A DNA stretch of 27,402 bases from an uncultured Atopobiaceae bacterium (GCA_947581665.1 CANPVI010000003.1:1-27402); one strand, 5' to 3'. Positions 16,166 through 24,257 are shown, counted from the stretch's first letter. Notes: generated by a model from the letters alone, not told the origin. Program-made: numbers and translations.

Positions 16166-17200
16166 TCATTTCGTCCTCCAACTCGGCCAGTTCATTTCGA
16201 TGCCGACGCATACCTCACACAACCGGTCGATGGTCTTTTTGGCGTTCTTGCCGTCGGAGCCCGCCGGCGTCATGCGCTCCGCTAACTCCCCGGAGCCATA
16301 ATTCGACGTTATAATAACCGGCATGTATGATTCGTAGCGGGCGTTGATGATGCTGAAAATGGCCGTGGAGCCCCATTCTGTGGGCTGTTCGCTGCCCAGG
16401 TCGTCGATGATGAGCAGGGGCACGTCCTGGTATAACCGCATGATTTCGGCCTCTGTGGCGCTGCCTCCGCGGTCGAATGTCCGCTTGATCTGGGCCAACA
16501 GGTCGATCATGGTCATGCAAATCACGGGCGTCCCGCCGCGGATCAATTCGTTGGCGATGGCGGCCGCCAGGTGGGTTTTCCCGGTGCCGAAGCCGCCGGT
16601 CATGAAAAGGCCGTTCCGCTCTTTCTGCGGGGGCTGCATGGTGCCGTCGTGGCCCTTGGTGGGCAGCATGATCTGGTTGAACGCGTCCGCGTATCGCTTG
16701 CATTGGCCTGCGGCCTTTTTGTTTTCCTTGTCGATCTGGAAGGTGTCAAATGTCCGATATTGAAACCGGGCCTTGATGCCGCTTTCCCTGGTGAGCTTGG
16801 CAATGCGGGCCCGCATGGCCTCCCGCTCTTTCCGCTGGGCCTCCTCCGCCGCGCGCTGCTGTTCCTCCCGGTCCTTTTCCGCCCAGAATGCCTGGGCCTG
16901 TTCGCACGTGCATCGCACGGGCGACGGGGAAAACCCGAAAATCTTGCCCGGCATGATCTCCGGCATGACGAAGGCGAGGTGCTCCAACGTGCGGCCGCAA
17001 AACTGGCACGTCGTCGCCGGCGGCGTCGGGTAGTCCGATTTGAAGCCCCTGGCCTCTGCTACGCTGGCCGGGATCGTCGTTTCCCGCTCCGGCGTGGCCT
17101 CCTCAGTCCTCGGTGTGGAAACCCTTGAGGGGGTCGGCCGGCGGCCCGGCTGCTGCTGCGGGTTTAGCGCCTCTTTCAAAATTTCTCCGAGTGCTTGCAT
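16166..17200 (-). CDS. dnaC: DnaC/IstB-like AAA+ helicase loader
   Basis: This 344-residue protein loads the host replicative helicase at the phage origin. Residues 1-60 are a Pro/Thr-rich linker, followed by a likely zinc site (C65, C68, C97, C99). A charged helix at 100-140 precedes the AAA+ core, with Walker A GGFGTGKT at 202-209, Walker B LLIIDDLG at 262-269 and sensor-like VIITSNY at 295-301. The start at 17200 has GGGAGGACACACA upstream but lies 98 bases inside the DnaD-like gene, an unusually long overlap. A shorter start cannot be excluded, since the overlap encodes only low-complexity sequence. It pairs with the DnaD-like protein upstream. Confidence 0.88.
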   Translation of the reverse strand: MQALGEILKEALNPQQQPGRRPTPSRVSTPRTEEATPERETTIPASVAEARGFKSDYPTPPATTCQFCGRTLEHLAFVMPEIMPGKIFGFSPSPVRCTCEQAQAFWAEKDREEQQRAAEEAQRKEREAMRARIAKLTRESGIKARFQYRTFDTFQIDKENKKAAGQCKRYADAFNQIMLPTKGHDGTMQPPQKERNGLFMTGGFGTGKTHLAAAIANELIRGGTPVICMTMIDLLAQIKRTFDRGGSATEAEIMRLYQDVPLLIIDDLGSEQPTEWGSTAIFSIINARYESYMPVIITSNYGSGELAERMTPAGSDGKNAKKTIDRLCEVCVGIEMNWPSWRTK

Positions 17201-17903
17201 TTCTTTGTGTGTCCTCCCGTTCCATCTTGCGCCGCTCGAATTCCTCTTGCTCCCGGCGCAGGTCGTTCATGTTCTTAATGCCGCGTTTTCTGTACCCGCG
17301 GAGGGTGCCGCGGATGTATGACCAGGTGGCCTTGTGTTCGTCCAGGGCGTATTCCATGGCCTTGATGCACACGTCGGCGCCCATGTCCTTGACGAAGCCC
17401 TCCAGCTCTCCTATTGACGTCTGCGATGCCGTTGGGTTCACCCGGTCCAAATAAAACGACATGGCTTTCGCCAGCTCCGGGTCCTGCTGCACCGCGGGGG
17501 GTGGGGGGATGGGGAGGCCGGCGTCCGCGGCCTCCCCCTGCTGGACCCGCTGCCGCTCCCGGTGGCGTTGCTGCCGGATGCGGTTTTTCTCTTTCGTGTC
17601 CATGTATCGGGCGTAACGCTCCCCCCAATCGTGGATGACCAGGTCGTCCTCGGTCCTGTCTAAATATCCGGCCTCGACCAACGCGTCCACGAATTCGTCG
17701 GCGTCGCCCTCATACTCGCAGACGTCGGCGATCTCCCGGTTTAACATGCCGCCGAGGCTGCCGTTCTCCGCGCTGTCCAGGGCCCATAACCACAGGAGAC
17801 ACAAATGGCCGACGGCCGCGGGGGTGCTGATGCCGAGCCGGCTCTTGACCCTCCGCGTTTTCCGGTGCCCCGGCATATTCTGTTGAAGCTCAATCCACGC
17901 CAT
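17103..17903 (-). CDS. Replisome organizer, DnaD-domain protein
   Basis: This 266-residue protein has an N-terminal winged-helix region (about 1-95, starting MAWIELQQNM). A basic, disordered linker with KNRIRQQRHRERQR follows, then a DnaD/DnaB_2-type C-terminal domain at about 145-215, with FYLDRVNP, the AMEYALDEHK helix and YIRGTLRGYRKRGI. In Gram-positive phages such proteins bind the origin and recruit the DnaC-type loader encoded next. The phage origin often lies inside or beside this gene. The start at 17903 has GGGAGGCATTT. The last 30 residues overlap the loader gene. Confidence 0.83.
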   Translation of the reverse strand: MAWIELQQNMPGHRKTRRVKSRLGISTPAAVGHLCLLWLWALDSAENGSLGGMLNREIADVCEYEGDADEFVDALVEAGYLDRTEDDLVIHDWGERYARYMDTKEKNRIRQQRHRERQRVQQGEAADAGLPIPPPPAVQQDPELAKAMSFYLDRVNPTASQTSIGELEGFVKDMGADVCIKAMEYALDEHKATWSYIRGTLRGYRKRGIKNMNDLRREQEEFERRKMEREDTQRNASTRRNFERGAKPAAAAGPPADPLKGFHTED

Positions 17904-17920
17904 AAATGCCTCCCGCTATC

Positions 17921-18622
17921 TCAACAGACGTAAACCTCCGCGCCTGTCAATCTCTGAATTGCTGTTTTCATCTGCTCCGCGTCGCTGTTGTTGTTGGACA
18001 GGTGGAGCAGGAAAATCTGCTGCAACCGGGTCAAATCGTTGGCGCTCAACATGTCCATTAAATGCTCCAGGCTCATGTGCGAGTGCATCAACCGGGGCAC
18101 CATGTCAATCGACACATAACCGGCCGCGACGCTGCGCTGCAGGGCCTCTCTGCTGTAGTTGCACTCCGCCATGATGTGCGTGAGCCCCGAAAACCGGTAT
18201 TTGACGAAATACGTGTCGGTGAAATATAACAACTTTTCCCCGGTGGCCCTGGACGTGAACAGGAAGCCCTGACTGTCCGGGGCGTCGTGCTGGACGTCGA
18301 ACGGCAAAACGTCGAAGGAGCCGATCTGCATTTGCTCCAACGGCGTCGTCACGTGTACCCGGTGGCCCTCCAATCCGCACGCGGCGACGGTGCCGGCCCC
18401 GGTGTAGATGTCCACGCCCAGGCGCATAAGATCCCGCGCGGCCTTGCTGTGGTCCTGGTGGCAATGCGTAATAAAACAGCCCGACAATGCGCGCACGCGG
18501 AAATCACAGCCGATCTGTATGGCCCGGACGGGGATGCCCGCGTCGAGCAGCAGGGCGGTTTCGCCGTCGCTGATGCGGTAGGCGTTGCCGCTGCTGCCCG
18601 ACGCGATGGGTCTGATCTCCAC
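17921..18622 (-). CDS. Metallo-beta-lactamase-fold hydrolase, probable nuclease of the recombination cassette
   Basis: This 233-residue protein has a GTG start at 18622, two bases after the recT stop. It begins VEIRPIASGSSGNAY, as in the WalJ/YycJ-type MBL family. The metal-binding HCHQDH motif follows after FIT, a second His lies in FDVQHDAPDSQ, and FTDTYFV supplies a further ligand Asp. A late LLHLSNNNSD carries the last His. MBL proteins of this type cleave phosphodiester bonds. Directly behind recT, where phages often encode RecE, YqaJ or lambda-type exonuclease, it probably supplies the nuclease. The GTG start has no strong ribosome site, so translation is likely coupled to recT. Confidence 0.85.
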   Translation of the reverse strand: MEIRPIASGSSGNAYRISDGETALLLDAGIPVRAIQIGCDFRVRALSGCFITHCHQDHSKAARDLMRLGVDIYTGAGTVAACGLEGHRVHVTTPLEQMQIGSFDVLPFDVQHDAPDSQGFLFTSRATGEKLLYFTDTYFVKYRFSGLTHIMAECNYSREALQRSVAAGYVSIDMVPRLMHSHMSLEHLMDMLSANDLTRLQQIFLLHLSNNNSDAEQMKTAIQRLTGAEVYVC

Positions 18623-18624
18623 GT

Positions 18625-19704
18625 TTAGAAGTCGGGCTCCCCGACGGTGACCGGCGCCGGCCTGGCCGCGGGCTGCTGCGGCGCGGGGATGGGCTGCGGG
18701 TCGGACGCCTCCGGCAACTGCAGGGGCGGCGTGTTGGTGTCGATGGGGATGGCGTTGGCCTGGGCGTCGATCTCCGCCTGGGCCTGGATTTCCGCGAAGC
18801 GCGCCTCGCGGGCTTTCATGAATTGGTAGTTGTCGTCGATTTTCTGCGGGTCGCGGGCCAGGTGCTTGGCGCTGTAAACCTCGCGGATCAGCGTCTTTCT
18901 GCACATTTCGTCAAACCAACCTTCGACGGGGACCTCGACCTGCTGCCGCCGGCCGTCAATGGTTTTCCACTCCTTTTTCGTGCCGCCGCCCCAGAAATTG
19001 GGGGAGGCATATTCCGGCTTGCGCTTCAAAATGGCCGAGAGCGGCATGATGATGAGCTCATTCTTCGCCGGGTCGGAAAACTCCAAATAGCCGAAGCCGC
19101 CGATGACCTGCCCGCGGTCGAAGGGGTTGTTGATGGTGAATTCATACGTGGGGACGGGGTGCTGGCTGTCCTTCATGTGGGGGACGAAGGTGTCGGTGTT
19201 GTAAACGAGCTCGATGGTCTCACCGACGGGGACGTCGACGGCGTATTTTTTCGCAATGTAGCGGATGCCGTTGTACCCTTCCATGAGGGTGATGTCGTAC
19301 AAATTGGCCTTGTTGTTCTTGTACGGGATGGGGAAGAGCATGTTGTCCTGCTGCATGTCCAACCCGAGCCGGGCATAATGGACCAAATCCAAGGCCAGGT
19401 CGTTGAGGTTCACGTTCTGCCACGTCACGGGCAGGGGGTTGTCATACTGGTGGTTGCTGTTGCTGTTGTTCTTGCGGATGCGCTCCTCCTCCGCGATCTT
19501 GAGGGCCCGGTCGATGGTGACGAAATACCCCTGGATGAGACGCCGCTGGAAGTCGGTGACCTCCATGGCGCCGGTGACGGTGCTGCCAAACTCCGACAGG
19601 ACTTTCGCCGTGAAGCGTTCGCTCATGTTTTCCTGCTGCACGGCGGGGGTGGTGGGCTGCTGCGGCCCGGTGGGGGCCAGGGTGTTCTTTTTGGTTTCGC
19701 TCAT
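18625..19704 (-). CDS. recT: RecT single-strand annealing protein
   Basis: This 359-residue protein anneals complementary single strands in phage recombination. The core (about 30-290) shows the RecT pattern: an N-terminal helical region, NLNDLALDLVHYARLGLDM, IPYKNNKANLYDITLMEGYNGIRYIAKKYAV, then GGFGYLEFSDPAKNELIIMPLSAI and a C-terminal RKTLIREVYSAKHL helix. The first 28 and last 50 residues are Pro/Gln-rich tails, probably disordered. The start at 19704 is preceded by GAGGAGGACACACAA. It is followed immediately by the MBL-fold gene, and the SbcC-like ATPase lies four genes upstream. Confidence 0.92.
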   Translation of the reverse strand: MSETKKNTLAPTGPQQPTTPAVQQENMSERFTAKVLSEFGSTVTGAMEVTDFQRRLIQGYFVTIDRALKIAEEERIRKNNSNSNHQYDNPLPVTWQNVNLNDLALDLVHYARLGLDMQQDNMLFPIPYKNNKANLYDITLMEGYNGIRYIAKKYAVDVPVGETIELVYNTDTFVPHMKDSQHPVPTYEFTINNPFDRGQVIGGFGYLEFSDPAKNELIIMPLSAILKRKPEYASPNFWGGGTKKEWKTIDGRRQQVEVPVEGWFDEMCRKTLIREVYSAKHLARDPQKIDDNYQFMKAREARFAEIQAQAEIDAQANAIPIDTNTPPLQLPEASDPQPIPAPQQPAARPAPVTVGEPDF

Positions 19705-19724
19705 TTGTGTGTCCTCCTCAAAAA

Positions 19725-20030
19725 TTATTTTTTGCCGATGGTCTGGTATTGGATGGGCGGGAGCTCGATGGGCTCCATGGCTTTCACCTGGGCGGCCACG
19801 GCCGGGCTGGCCCGCTCAATCTCCGCGGCGATGTGCCGGTGGAGCTTTGCGACGATGGCCGCGTCCGCGGCCGGGATGGTGGCCTCCGCCTCCGCGATCC
19901 GGCTGTAATACTCGACGGCGGCCTGCTGCAAAATGTCGACGGCCGCGGCGAAGTCCTTGCGGTTCACGGCGGCCACGATGGCCGGAATGCGCGGGGCGCT
20001 GGTTTTGGGTTTCCTTTTGGGTAGCTTCAT
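19725..20030 (-). CDS. Hypothetical protein (101 aa)
   Basis: This 101-residue protein starts at MKLPKRKPKTSAPRI (ATG 20030), overlapping the stop of the DUF6011-like gene. A basic N-terminus is followed by Ala/Glu-rich helices (about 22-85) and a Pro-containing end. No family is recognised. Its place between the SbcC-like ATPase and RecT suggests an early recombination-region role, but nothing in the sequence shows it. Confidence 0.65.
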   Translation of the reverse strand: MKLPKRKPKTSAPRIPAIVAAVNRKDFAAAVDILQQAAVEYYSRIAEAEATIPAADAAIVAKLHRHIAAEIERASPAVAAQVKAMEPIELPPIQYQTIGKK

Positions 20031-20239
20031 TCGCTGACCTCCCCGTCCTGGTTGTCCTCCGGGAAAAATCCGATTTGACCGCGGAGGGGCTGCTTGCTCA
20101 ACTTTTCGTTGAGCTCCTTCATCTTGCACACGTGGCCGTAGCCGTCCTCGATGGCCTGCCGGGACGTGAGGAGCCCTCCGCAACGCTTGCATCTGCGGGC
20201 GCGCACCATGAAAATGTCGCCGTCCCGCTGTTCGCTCAT
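20027..20239 (-). CDS. DUF6011-like small zinc-ribbon protein
   Basis: This 70-residue protein contains RCKRCGGLLTSRQAIEDGYGHVCKMK (about residues 15-40). The CxxCG...GxGxxC pattern is that of DUF6011-type zinc ribbons, which are common in phages and often attached to DNA-related proteins. The tail is acidic. It overlaps both neighbours by ATGA. Function unknown. Confidence 0.72.
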   Translation of the reverse strand: MSEQRDGDIFMVRARRCKRCGGLLTSRQAIEDGYGHVCKMKELNEKLSKQPLRGQIGFFPEDNQDGEVSE

Positions 20240-20517
20240 TTCTCCCCGCCTCCCTGTCCTTTTTGGATTCTCACCGCGATCATGCCGTCCTCCAAATCCC
20301 GCGCCAGATTCAACAGGTCGGGCGGGAGGGCCTGCATGATGGTCGGCGTCATGACCTCCAACACGGCGGCGTAGATGGGGCAGTCCGCCTCCGGGAATGT
20401 GTTAATCAACGCGATCAACCGGTCGGTGTAGAAGTTTATGGCCTCTTGGATGGCGTCCTGGACTTTCGGCGGGCCGCCGTCGCCGGCGCGGATGATTTTG
20501 GCGATGTACGGCTCCAT
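20236..20517 (-). CDS. Hypothetical protein (93 aa)
   Basis: This 93-residue, mostly helical protein (MEPYIAKIIRAGDGG...) has no membrane segment or motif that I recognise. It is coupled to the SbcC-like gene by TAATG at its start and to the zinc-ribbon gene by ATGA at its end. Those overlaps and the non-shadow composition are the evidence. Confidence 0.65.
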   Translation of the reverse strand: MEPYIAKIIRAGDGGPPKVQDAIQEAINFYTDRLIALINTFPEADCPIYAAVLEVMTPTIMQALPPDLLNLARDLEDGMIAVRIQKGQGGGEK

Positions 20518-22478
20518 TAGGCAACCTCCACCCGGAGGGCCTTGTCCGGCTCACTCACAACCAGGCGGATGACCTGCCCGTCGGTGTCGATGAGCTTGGT
20601 GACGCTCTCCGCGTTGTCCACGACGACGGGCATTTCCTGCCCGAAATGGTCCGCGATGGTGGCGACGATCTCCAACCCGGCGTTGACCCTGGCCGCGTGG
20701 TTGGCGGTGGCGTAGGGCACCATGGTGCCGTCCTCCGCGGGGACTAATACCTCGCAACACTCGGACAACCCGCCGTTGACCTGCTCGGTGAATAACTGGA
20801 AGGAAACGCTGCGGAATTTGCCGTTGATGCGCTCGGTGAGGAGGCTGACCTTGGTTTTGGTGAATAACTCGCACAGATAGATCCCGCGCTCGATGTCCTC
20901 ATAATCGGCGGCGAGCTGCTTTTCTTGGTCCTCCAGCTCCCGCACGCGGGCCCGCTGCCGCTCCGCGGTCTCGACGCCGATGATCTGCCCGCGGATGTCG
21001 TGCTCCGCTCTCAGGACCGCCTGAAGCCGCGCGTCCGCCTCCGCGGTGGCCTGCTCCACGGCGGCCGCGGCGTCCTCCGCCTGCTTGCCCAGGGCGGCGA
21101 TCCGCCGGGTGATCTCTTTGCATTCGTCGGTGGTCTCGAAGTCGGGGGCCTTTGCGATGCTCCCCTCCATGGCCTGCCGGCGCTCCCGCTGCTCCATGGC
21201 CTGCCGGTCGATCTCCGCGGCCTCCGCCTCCAGGCGCTCGATGTCGGCCTCGATGGCCGCGATCATGTCCTTGTTGGCCTCTTTACGGCCGCGGGCGTTG
21301 ATGGCCGCCAGGTGCTCACTCCGCCGCTGGTTGAAGTTGGCGCGCATGTCCTCGATCTGCTCCTCCGGCAGCCGGCGGCCGCACGTGGGGCAAACCTCCC
21401 GCGTGTCGTCCCACCTGACCGCCTGGGCGTCGCGGTACTCCTCCAGGATGCTCTCCCGGAGGGCGGTCAACCGCTCCGCATTCCGGCGCAGGGTGCCGGT
21501 CTCTGCCCGCTTGTCCTCCGCCGTGCGCTCCGCCGCGTGGATGGCGCTGTCGATCTCCCGGAGGGCCGCATACGCGTCCGCGGTGGCGTCCGACGCCCGC
21601 CTGGTATAATCAGCCCTGGCCTTTGCCAGCTCCGCCCTCGCGGCCGCCAGCGCGCCCTGGATGGCGTCCCCGGCCCCGGCCTGGATGCCGGCGATTTCCT
21701 GCCGGATGGCGTCCGCGGTCTTTTCGGCCTCCGCCAGCCGCGCCTCCAACGTCGCCCGATCCGGGAGCCCGGTGGGGATGGCCCGGTGGGCTTCGTCGAT
21801 GCGGCCGGGCAGGGTGTCGAGCTGCCGGTTGATGTCGCTTTTCCGGGCCTTTGCGATCTTGCTGTACTCCTCCACGGTGTAATGCTGCCCGGCGGTGCCC
21901 GGCTTCAACAGGTAGCCCGGCAAATCCGCCAGGTCCTTGGTGCTGCTGATGACCTGGTCGTCGGTGACGTCGTCGCAAATCTCCAGGAGGAGCTCCCGGC
22001 GCTTGCGCCACTCCATGGCCTCTGGGAAATAATCCGGCATGGTGAGGAGCTTCATCATTTCCTCCCCGCCGCAATACCGGGCCACGGTGGCGGTGTAGTC
22101 CTTTTCCTTGGTGGGGACGCCGTCGATGTAATAATCGACCGTGTTGCCGGTGTATTCCGCGGTCATGCTGCCGCGCTTTTTCTTGTAAACCTCCCGGAGC
22201 GTCTTTCCGAAGGTGACCTTGCTGCCGCTCCCCATGATGAACGTGCCGACGGCGCTGTGCTCCATGTTGTGGCGCTCACCGTTGGCCCCGCGGGTTTTGG
22301 GGCTCCAATTCTTGGCGCCGGTGCTGGGCTTGTCGAACAGAAGCCAGGTGATGGCGTTGAAAACGGTGGTTTTCCCGGTGCCGTTGTCGCCGTAAATGGC
22401 CGCGCTGCGGCCGCCCAGGTCGATCTCCAGGTGGGCGATGCCCTGGAAATTATCCAAGCGCAAATGTTCCAGTTTCAT
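20517..22478 (-). CDS. SbcC/Rad50-like coiled-coil ATPase
   Basis: This 653-residue SMC-type ATPase has Walker A GDNGTGKT at 30-37 in an N-terminal lobe. A long charged coiled coil (about 240-355 and 375-530) is broken by a zinc hook, CPTC at 363-366. The C-terminal lobe has MPVVVDNAESVT at 616-627 in the Walker B position, with Asp621 and Glu624; the classical DEP sequence is absent. Such proteins work with nucleases on DNA ends. The start at 22478 has AGGAGGACACACAC. No Mre11/SbcD-type phosphoesterase gene is seen in the window; the MBL-fold protein after recT could be its nuclease partner. It is shorter than cellular SbcC (about 1000 residues), as phage versions usually are. Confidence 0.87.
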   Translation of the reverse strand: MKLEHLRLDNFQGIAHLEIDLGGRSAAIYGDNGTGKTTVFNAITWLLFDKPSTGAKNWSPKTRGANGERHNMEHSAVGTFIMGSGSKVTFGKTLREVYKKKRGSMTAEYTGNTVDYYIDGVPTKEKDYTATVARYCGGEEMMKLLTMPDYFPEAMEWRKRRELLLEICDDVTDDQVISSTKDLADLPGYLLKPGTAGQHYTVEEYSKIAKARKSDINRQLDTLPGRIDEAHRAIPTGLPDRATLEARLAEAEKTADAIRQEIAGIQAGAGDAIQGALAAARAELAKARADYTRRASDATADAYAALREIDSAIHAAERTAEDKRAETGTLRRNAERLTALRESILEEYRDAQAVRWDDTREVCPTCGRRLPEEQIEDMRANFNQRRSEHLAAINARGRKEANKDMIAAIEADIERLEAEAAEIDRQAMEQRERRQAMEGSIAKAPDFETTDECKEITRRIAALGKQAEDAAAAVEQATAEADARLQAVLRAEHDIRGQIIGVETAERQRARVRELEDQEKQLAADYEDIERGIYLCELFTKTKVSLLTERINGKFRSVSFQLFTEQVNGGLSECCEVLVPAEDGTMVPYATANHAARVNAGLEIVATIADHFGQEMPVVVDNAESVTKLIDTDGQVIRLVVSEPDKALRVEVA

Positions 22479-22836
22479 GTGTGTGTGTCCTCCTATCCGT
22501 GAAAAAACCTTGACTTTCGGGTCCGTTGTGCGTTAAAATAGGCGTGTGTCCCTGGGGGCCGGCTTTCGGGCCGGTCTCCTCCCTTTTTGCCCTCTGGCCG
22601 ATCTCATACGCCGCCGTGGTGTAATCGGCCAGGGCCTGGGCCCTGATGGTCTCAATGACGATCTGGGCCATGTAGTCCGTCGTGTCCCTCGCTCCGCCCG
22701 CGTTGCCGTACATGGTGACGATGTGGCGGAGCTTTTTTTCTGCCCCGGCGAATGCCCGGCGCCAGACGCTGTCCGGCAACTCGCGGCCCAGCCGGTCGCT
22801 GACCTCCTCGCGGATGGTGTCCTCATAGCCTCCCAT
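22450..22836 (-). CDS. Hypothetical protein (128 aa)
   Basis: This 128-residue protein begins MGGYEDTIREEVSDRLGRELPDSVWRRAF. It is helical over the first 85 residues and then has a loose, Gly/Thr/His-rich tail that runs 29 bases into the next gene. The start at 22836 has GGAGGAGGTCATACA. No family is recognised. Confidence 0.62.
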   Translation of the reverse strand: MGGYEDTIREEVSDRLGRELPDSVWRRAFAGAEKKLRHIVTMYGNAGGARDTTDYMAQIVIETIRAQALADYTTAAYEIGQRAKREETGPKAGPQGHTPILTHNGPESQGFFTDRRTHTHETGTFALG

Positions 22837-23158
22837 TGTATGACCTCCTCCGGGCCTGCCGCCGGAGCCGCCGCCAGGATCGTTCCACGTCGCCGCGGAT
22901 GGACCAGCCGATCAAAAACAACGCGAAGATGATGGGGACGGTCATGACCTCCCCGCCGGGGATCATGCTGCGGGTCCGCGCCGCCGCGTCCGCCGCCAGG
23001 ATGGCCCGGTACACCATGACGGCCGTGGCCGCGTACAGCCCGAGCCTGGTGGCCTGCCACACGATGCGCGCGCACACCTGGACGATGTAGGCCCAATCGG
23101 TGCCGGCCGCGATGCGCTTGATCTCCGCGGTGGCCTGCGCTCTGCTGCTGTCGTTCAT
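22823..23158 (-). CDS. Small membrane protein, hypothetical
   Basis: This 111-residue protein has two likely membrane helices, about residues 36-56 (RLGLYAATAVMVYRAILAAD) and 72-87 (TVPIIFALFLIGWSI), and a strongly basic end with RRLRRQARRR. The positive tail suggests it faces the cytoplasm. It is coupled by ATGA to the SleB-type hydrolase upstream. A holin-like role is possible because of that neighbour, but the location in the early region argues against a standard lysis gene. Confidence 0.62.
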   Translation of the reverse strand: MNDSSRAQATAEIKRIAAGTDWAYIVQVCARIVWQATRLGLYAATAVMVYRAILAADAAARTRSMIPGGEVMTVPIIFALFLIGWSIRGDVERSWRRLRRQARRRSYNGRL

Positions 23159-23757
23159 TCTGTCACCCCCTTTTCGGAGAAAAATCTATGTCCGCCGATC
23201 TCGATGACGAAATGCTGCGTTTCGTGCCAGGCGCTCTTGACCTTTGCCGGGTTGTAAAACCACAGGACGACGTCGTCGACGACGGTTGCCCCGCGGTCGA
23301 ATACGGCCGCGACGGCGTCCTTGACGCTCTGCGTCGGGTCCGGCCGGGCGGAGGCATACTGGAATTCGATGACGGCCTCCGGCGGCCGTTTCCCGGTCTT
23401 TTCCGCGGCGTTCAAAATACACTGTGCAACGAGCATCTGTCCGTCGTATGGCTCCCCGCCCGCCTCCGCCATGACGACGCGCTCCACGTCGTCGCGCTCC
23501 GCGTCCGTCAGCTCATACCTGGGCGCCGGGTCCGTTTTGGTCTGCGTGGCCTCCGGCGTCGGCATGGGGACGGCCGGCGCCGTGCTCTGCCCCGTCGTCG
23601 GGATGGCGACGGCGAAGGACGGGGCGGCGCTCTCCGCCGCCTGCCTGGCCGTCCGGTTGGCGGTGTCCGCTGCGGCCGCCAGCGCCGTCATTGCCAACGC
23701 CACGGCGGCGAGGACGGCGGCCAACACGGCGGCCCGCCTGGTTTCTCTGAATTGCAT
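23155..23757 (-). CDS. SleB-family cell wall hydrolase, secreted or membrane-anchored
   Basis: This 200-residue protein has a hydrophobic signal/anchor at about 8-30. A Pro/Thr-rich linker (45-80) is followed by a Hydrolase_2/SleB domain: VVMAEAGGEPYDGQMLVAQCILN at 94-116 with the expected catalytic Glu98, and a conserved FYNP at 167-170 before the closing ETQHFVIEIGGHRFF. SleB-type enzymes cut peptidoglycan glycan strands. Endolysins normally lie in the late region after tail genes; here the gene is third in the early operon. A role in entry, wall remodelling or exclusion is possible. The start at 23757 has GAGAGGAGGAAAACACC. Confidence 0.82.
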   Translation of the reverse strand: MQFRETRRAAVLAAVLAAVALAMTALAAAADTANRTARQAAESAAPSFAVAIPTTGQSTAPAVPMPTPEATQTKTDPAPRYELTDAERDDVERVVMAEAGGEPYDGQMLVAQCILNAAEKTGKRPPEAVIEFQYASARPDPTQSVKDAVAAVFDRGATVVDDVVLWFYNPAKVKSAWHETQHFVIEIGGHRFFSEKGVTE

Positions 23758-23772
23758 GGTGTTTTCCTCCTC

Positions 23773-23964
23773 TCAAAATCCGCACCGCTTCAACAAATAC
23801 GAGCGCGGGACGCGGCCCGCGTGCGTGATGAAGCCCTTGTCTTTCAGCTCCTGGTTCAACCGCTGCATCGTGTGGTAGGCCGTCGATTTGGAAACCTGCA
23901 GGATTTCCATGACTTCGTCGACGGTCGCCATTTTGGATTTCTCCGCCTGCTTGTCGGGTTTCAT
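23773..23964 (-). CDS. Small winged-helix DNA-binding protein (possible excisionase or regulator)
   Basis: This 63-residue protein is a single helix-turn-helix unit: TVDEVMEILQVSKSTAYHTMQRLNQEL, then GFITHAGRVPRSYLLKRCGF. This compact type is frequent just after the Cro-like gene of Firmicutes temperate phages, where it is annotated as a regulator or a recombination directionality factor. It could control the leftward promoter or direct excision by the integrase. The start at 23964 has GAAAGGGGGGCCACC. The fold is clear; the role is inferred. Confidence 0.75.
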   Translation of the reverse strand: MKPDKQAEKSKMATVDEVMEILQVSKSTAYHTMQRLNQELKDKGFITHAGRVPRSYLLKRCGF

Positions 23965-24000
23965 GGTGGCCCCCCTTTCATTGGCCGCGCTTTGAGGAAT

Positions 24001-24213
24001 TTAGCGCGCCTGCTCTCGAATTGTGAATTTCACGGGCAAAAAAATTTCCCCTACCTGCACGCGCAGGACCTGCGCGATCCTCTCCGCCACTTCCGCCGGC
24101 ACGTTCCGGGCCCCGGTTTCGTATTGGTTATACGTCGACAGGGCGATGCCCGCGGATCGGGCGACGTATTCCTGCGTGTACCCTTTTCTCTTTCTGACTT
24201 CCTCGACGGTCAT
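24001..24213 (-). CDS. Cro-like XRE-family repressor
   Basis: This 70-residue XRE protein is the first gene of the leftward operon. The helix-turn-helix covers about residues 12-33 (YTQEYVARSAGIALSTYNQYE) and is followed by the usual GARNVPAEVAERIAQVLRV. It lies back to back with a second XRE gene on the other strand, the classical lysis/lysogeny switch, and as the first lytic-direction gene it most likely plays the Cro part. The start at 24213 has GGAGGTGAAAGC; a strong promoter lies about 45 bases upstream. Confidence 0.85.
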   Translation of the reverse strand: MTVEEVRKRKGYTQEYVARSAGIALSTYNQYETGARNVPAEVAERIAQVLRVQVGEIFLPVKFTIREQAR

Positions 24214-24257
24214 GCTTTCACCTCCATCCGCCCATACATTGGGGGCTTACGTGTTAT

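Noticed and set aside
20925..22502. 525-codon open frame on the plus strand opposite the SbcC-like gene
   Set aside because: It is antisense to a gene with Walker A and zinc hook; its composition is typical of a shadow and no ribosome site was seen.
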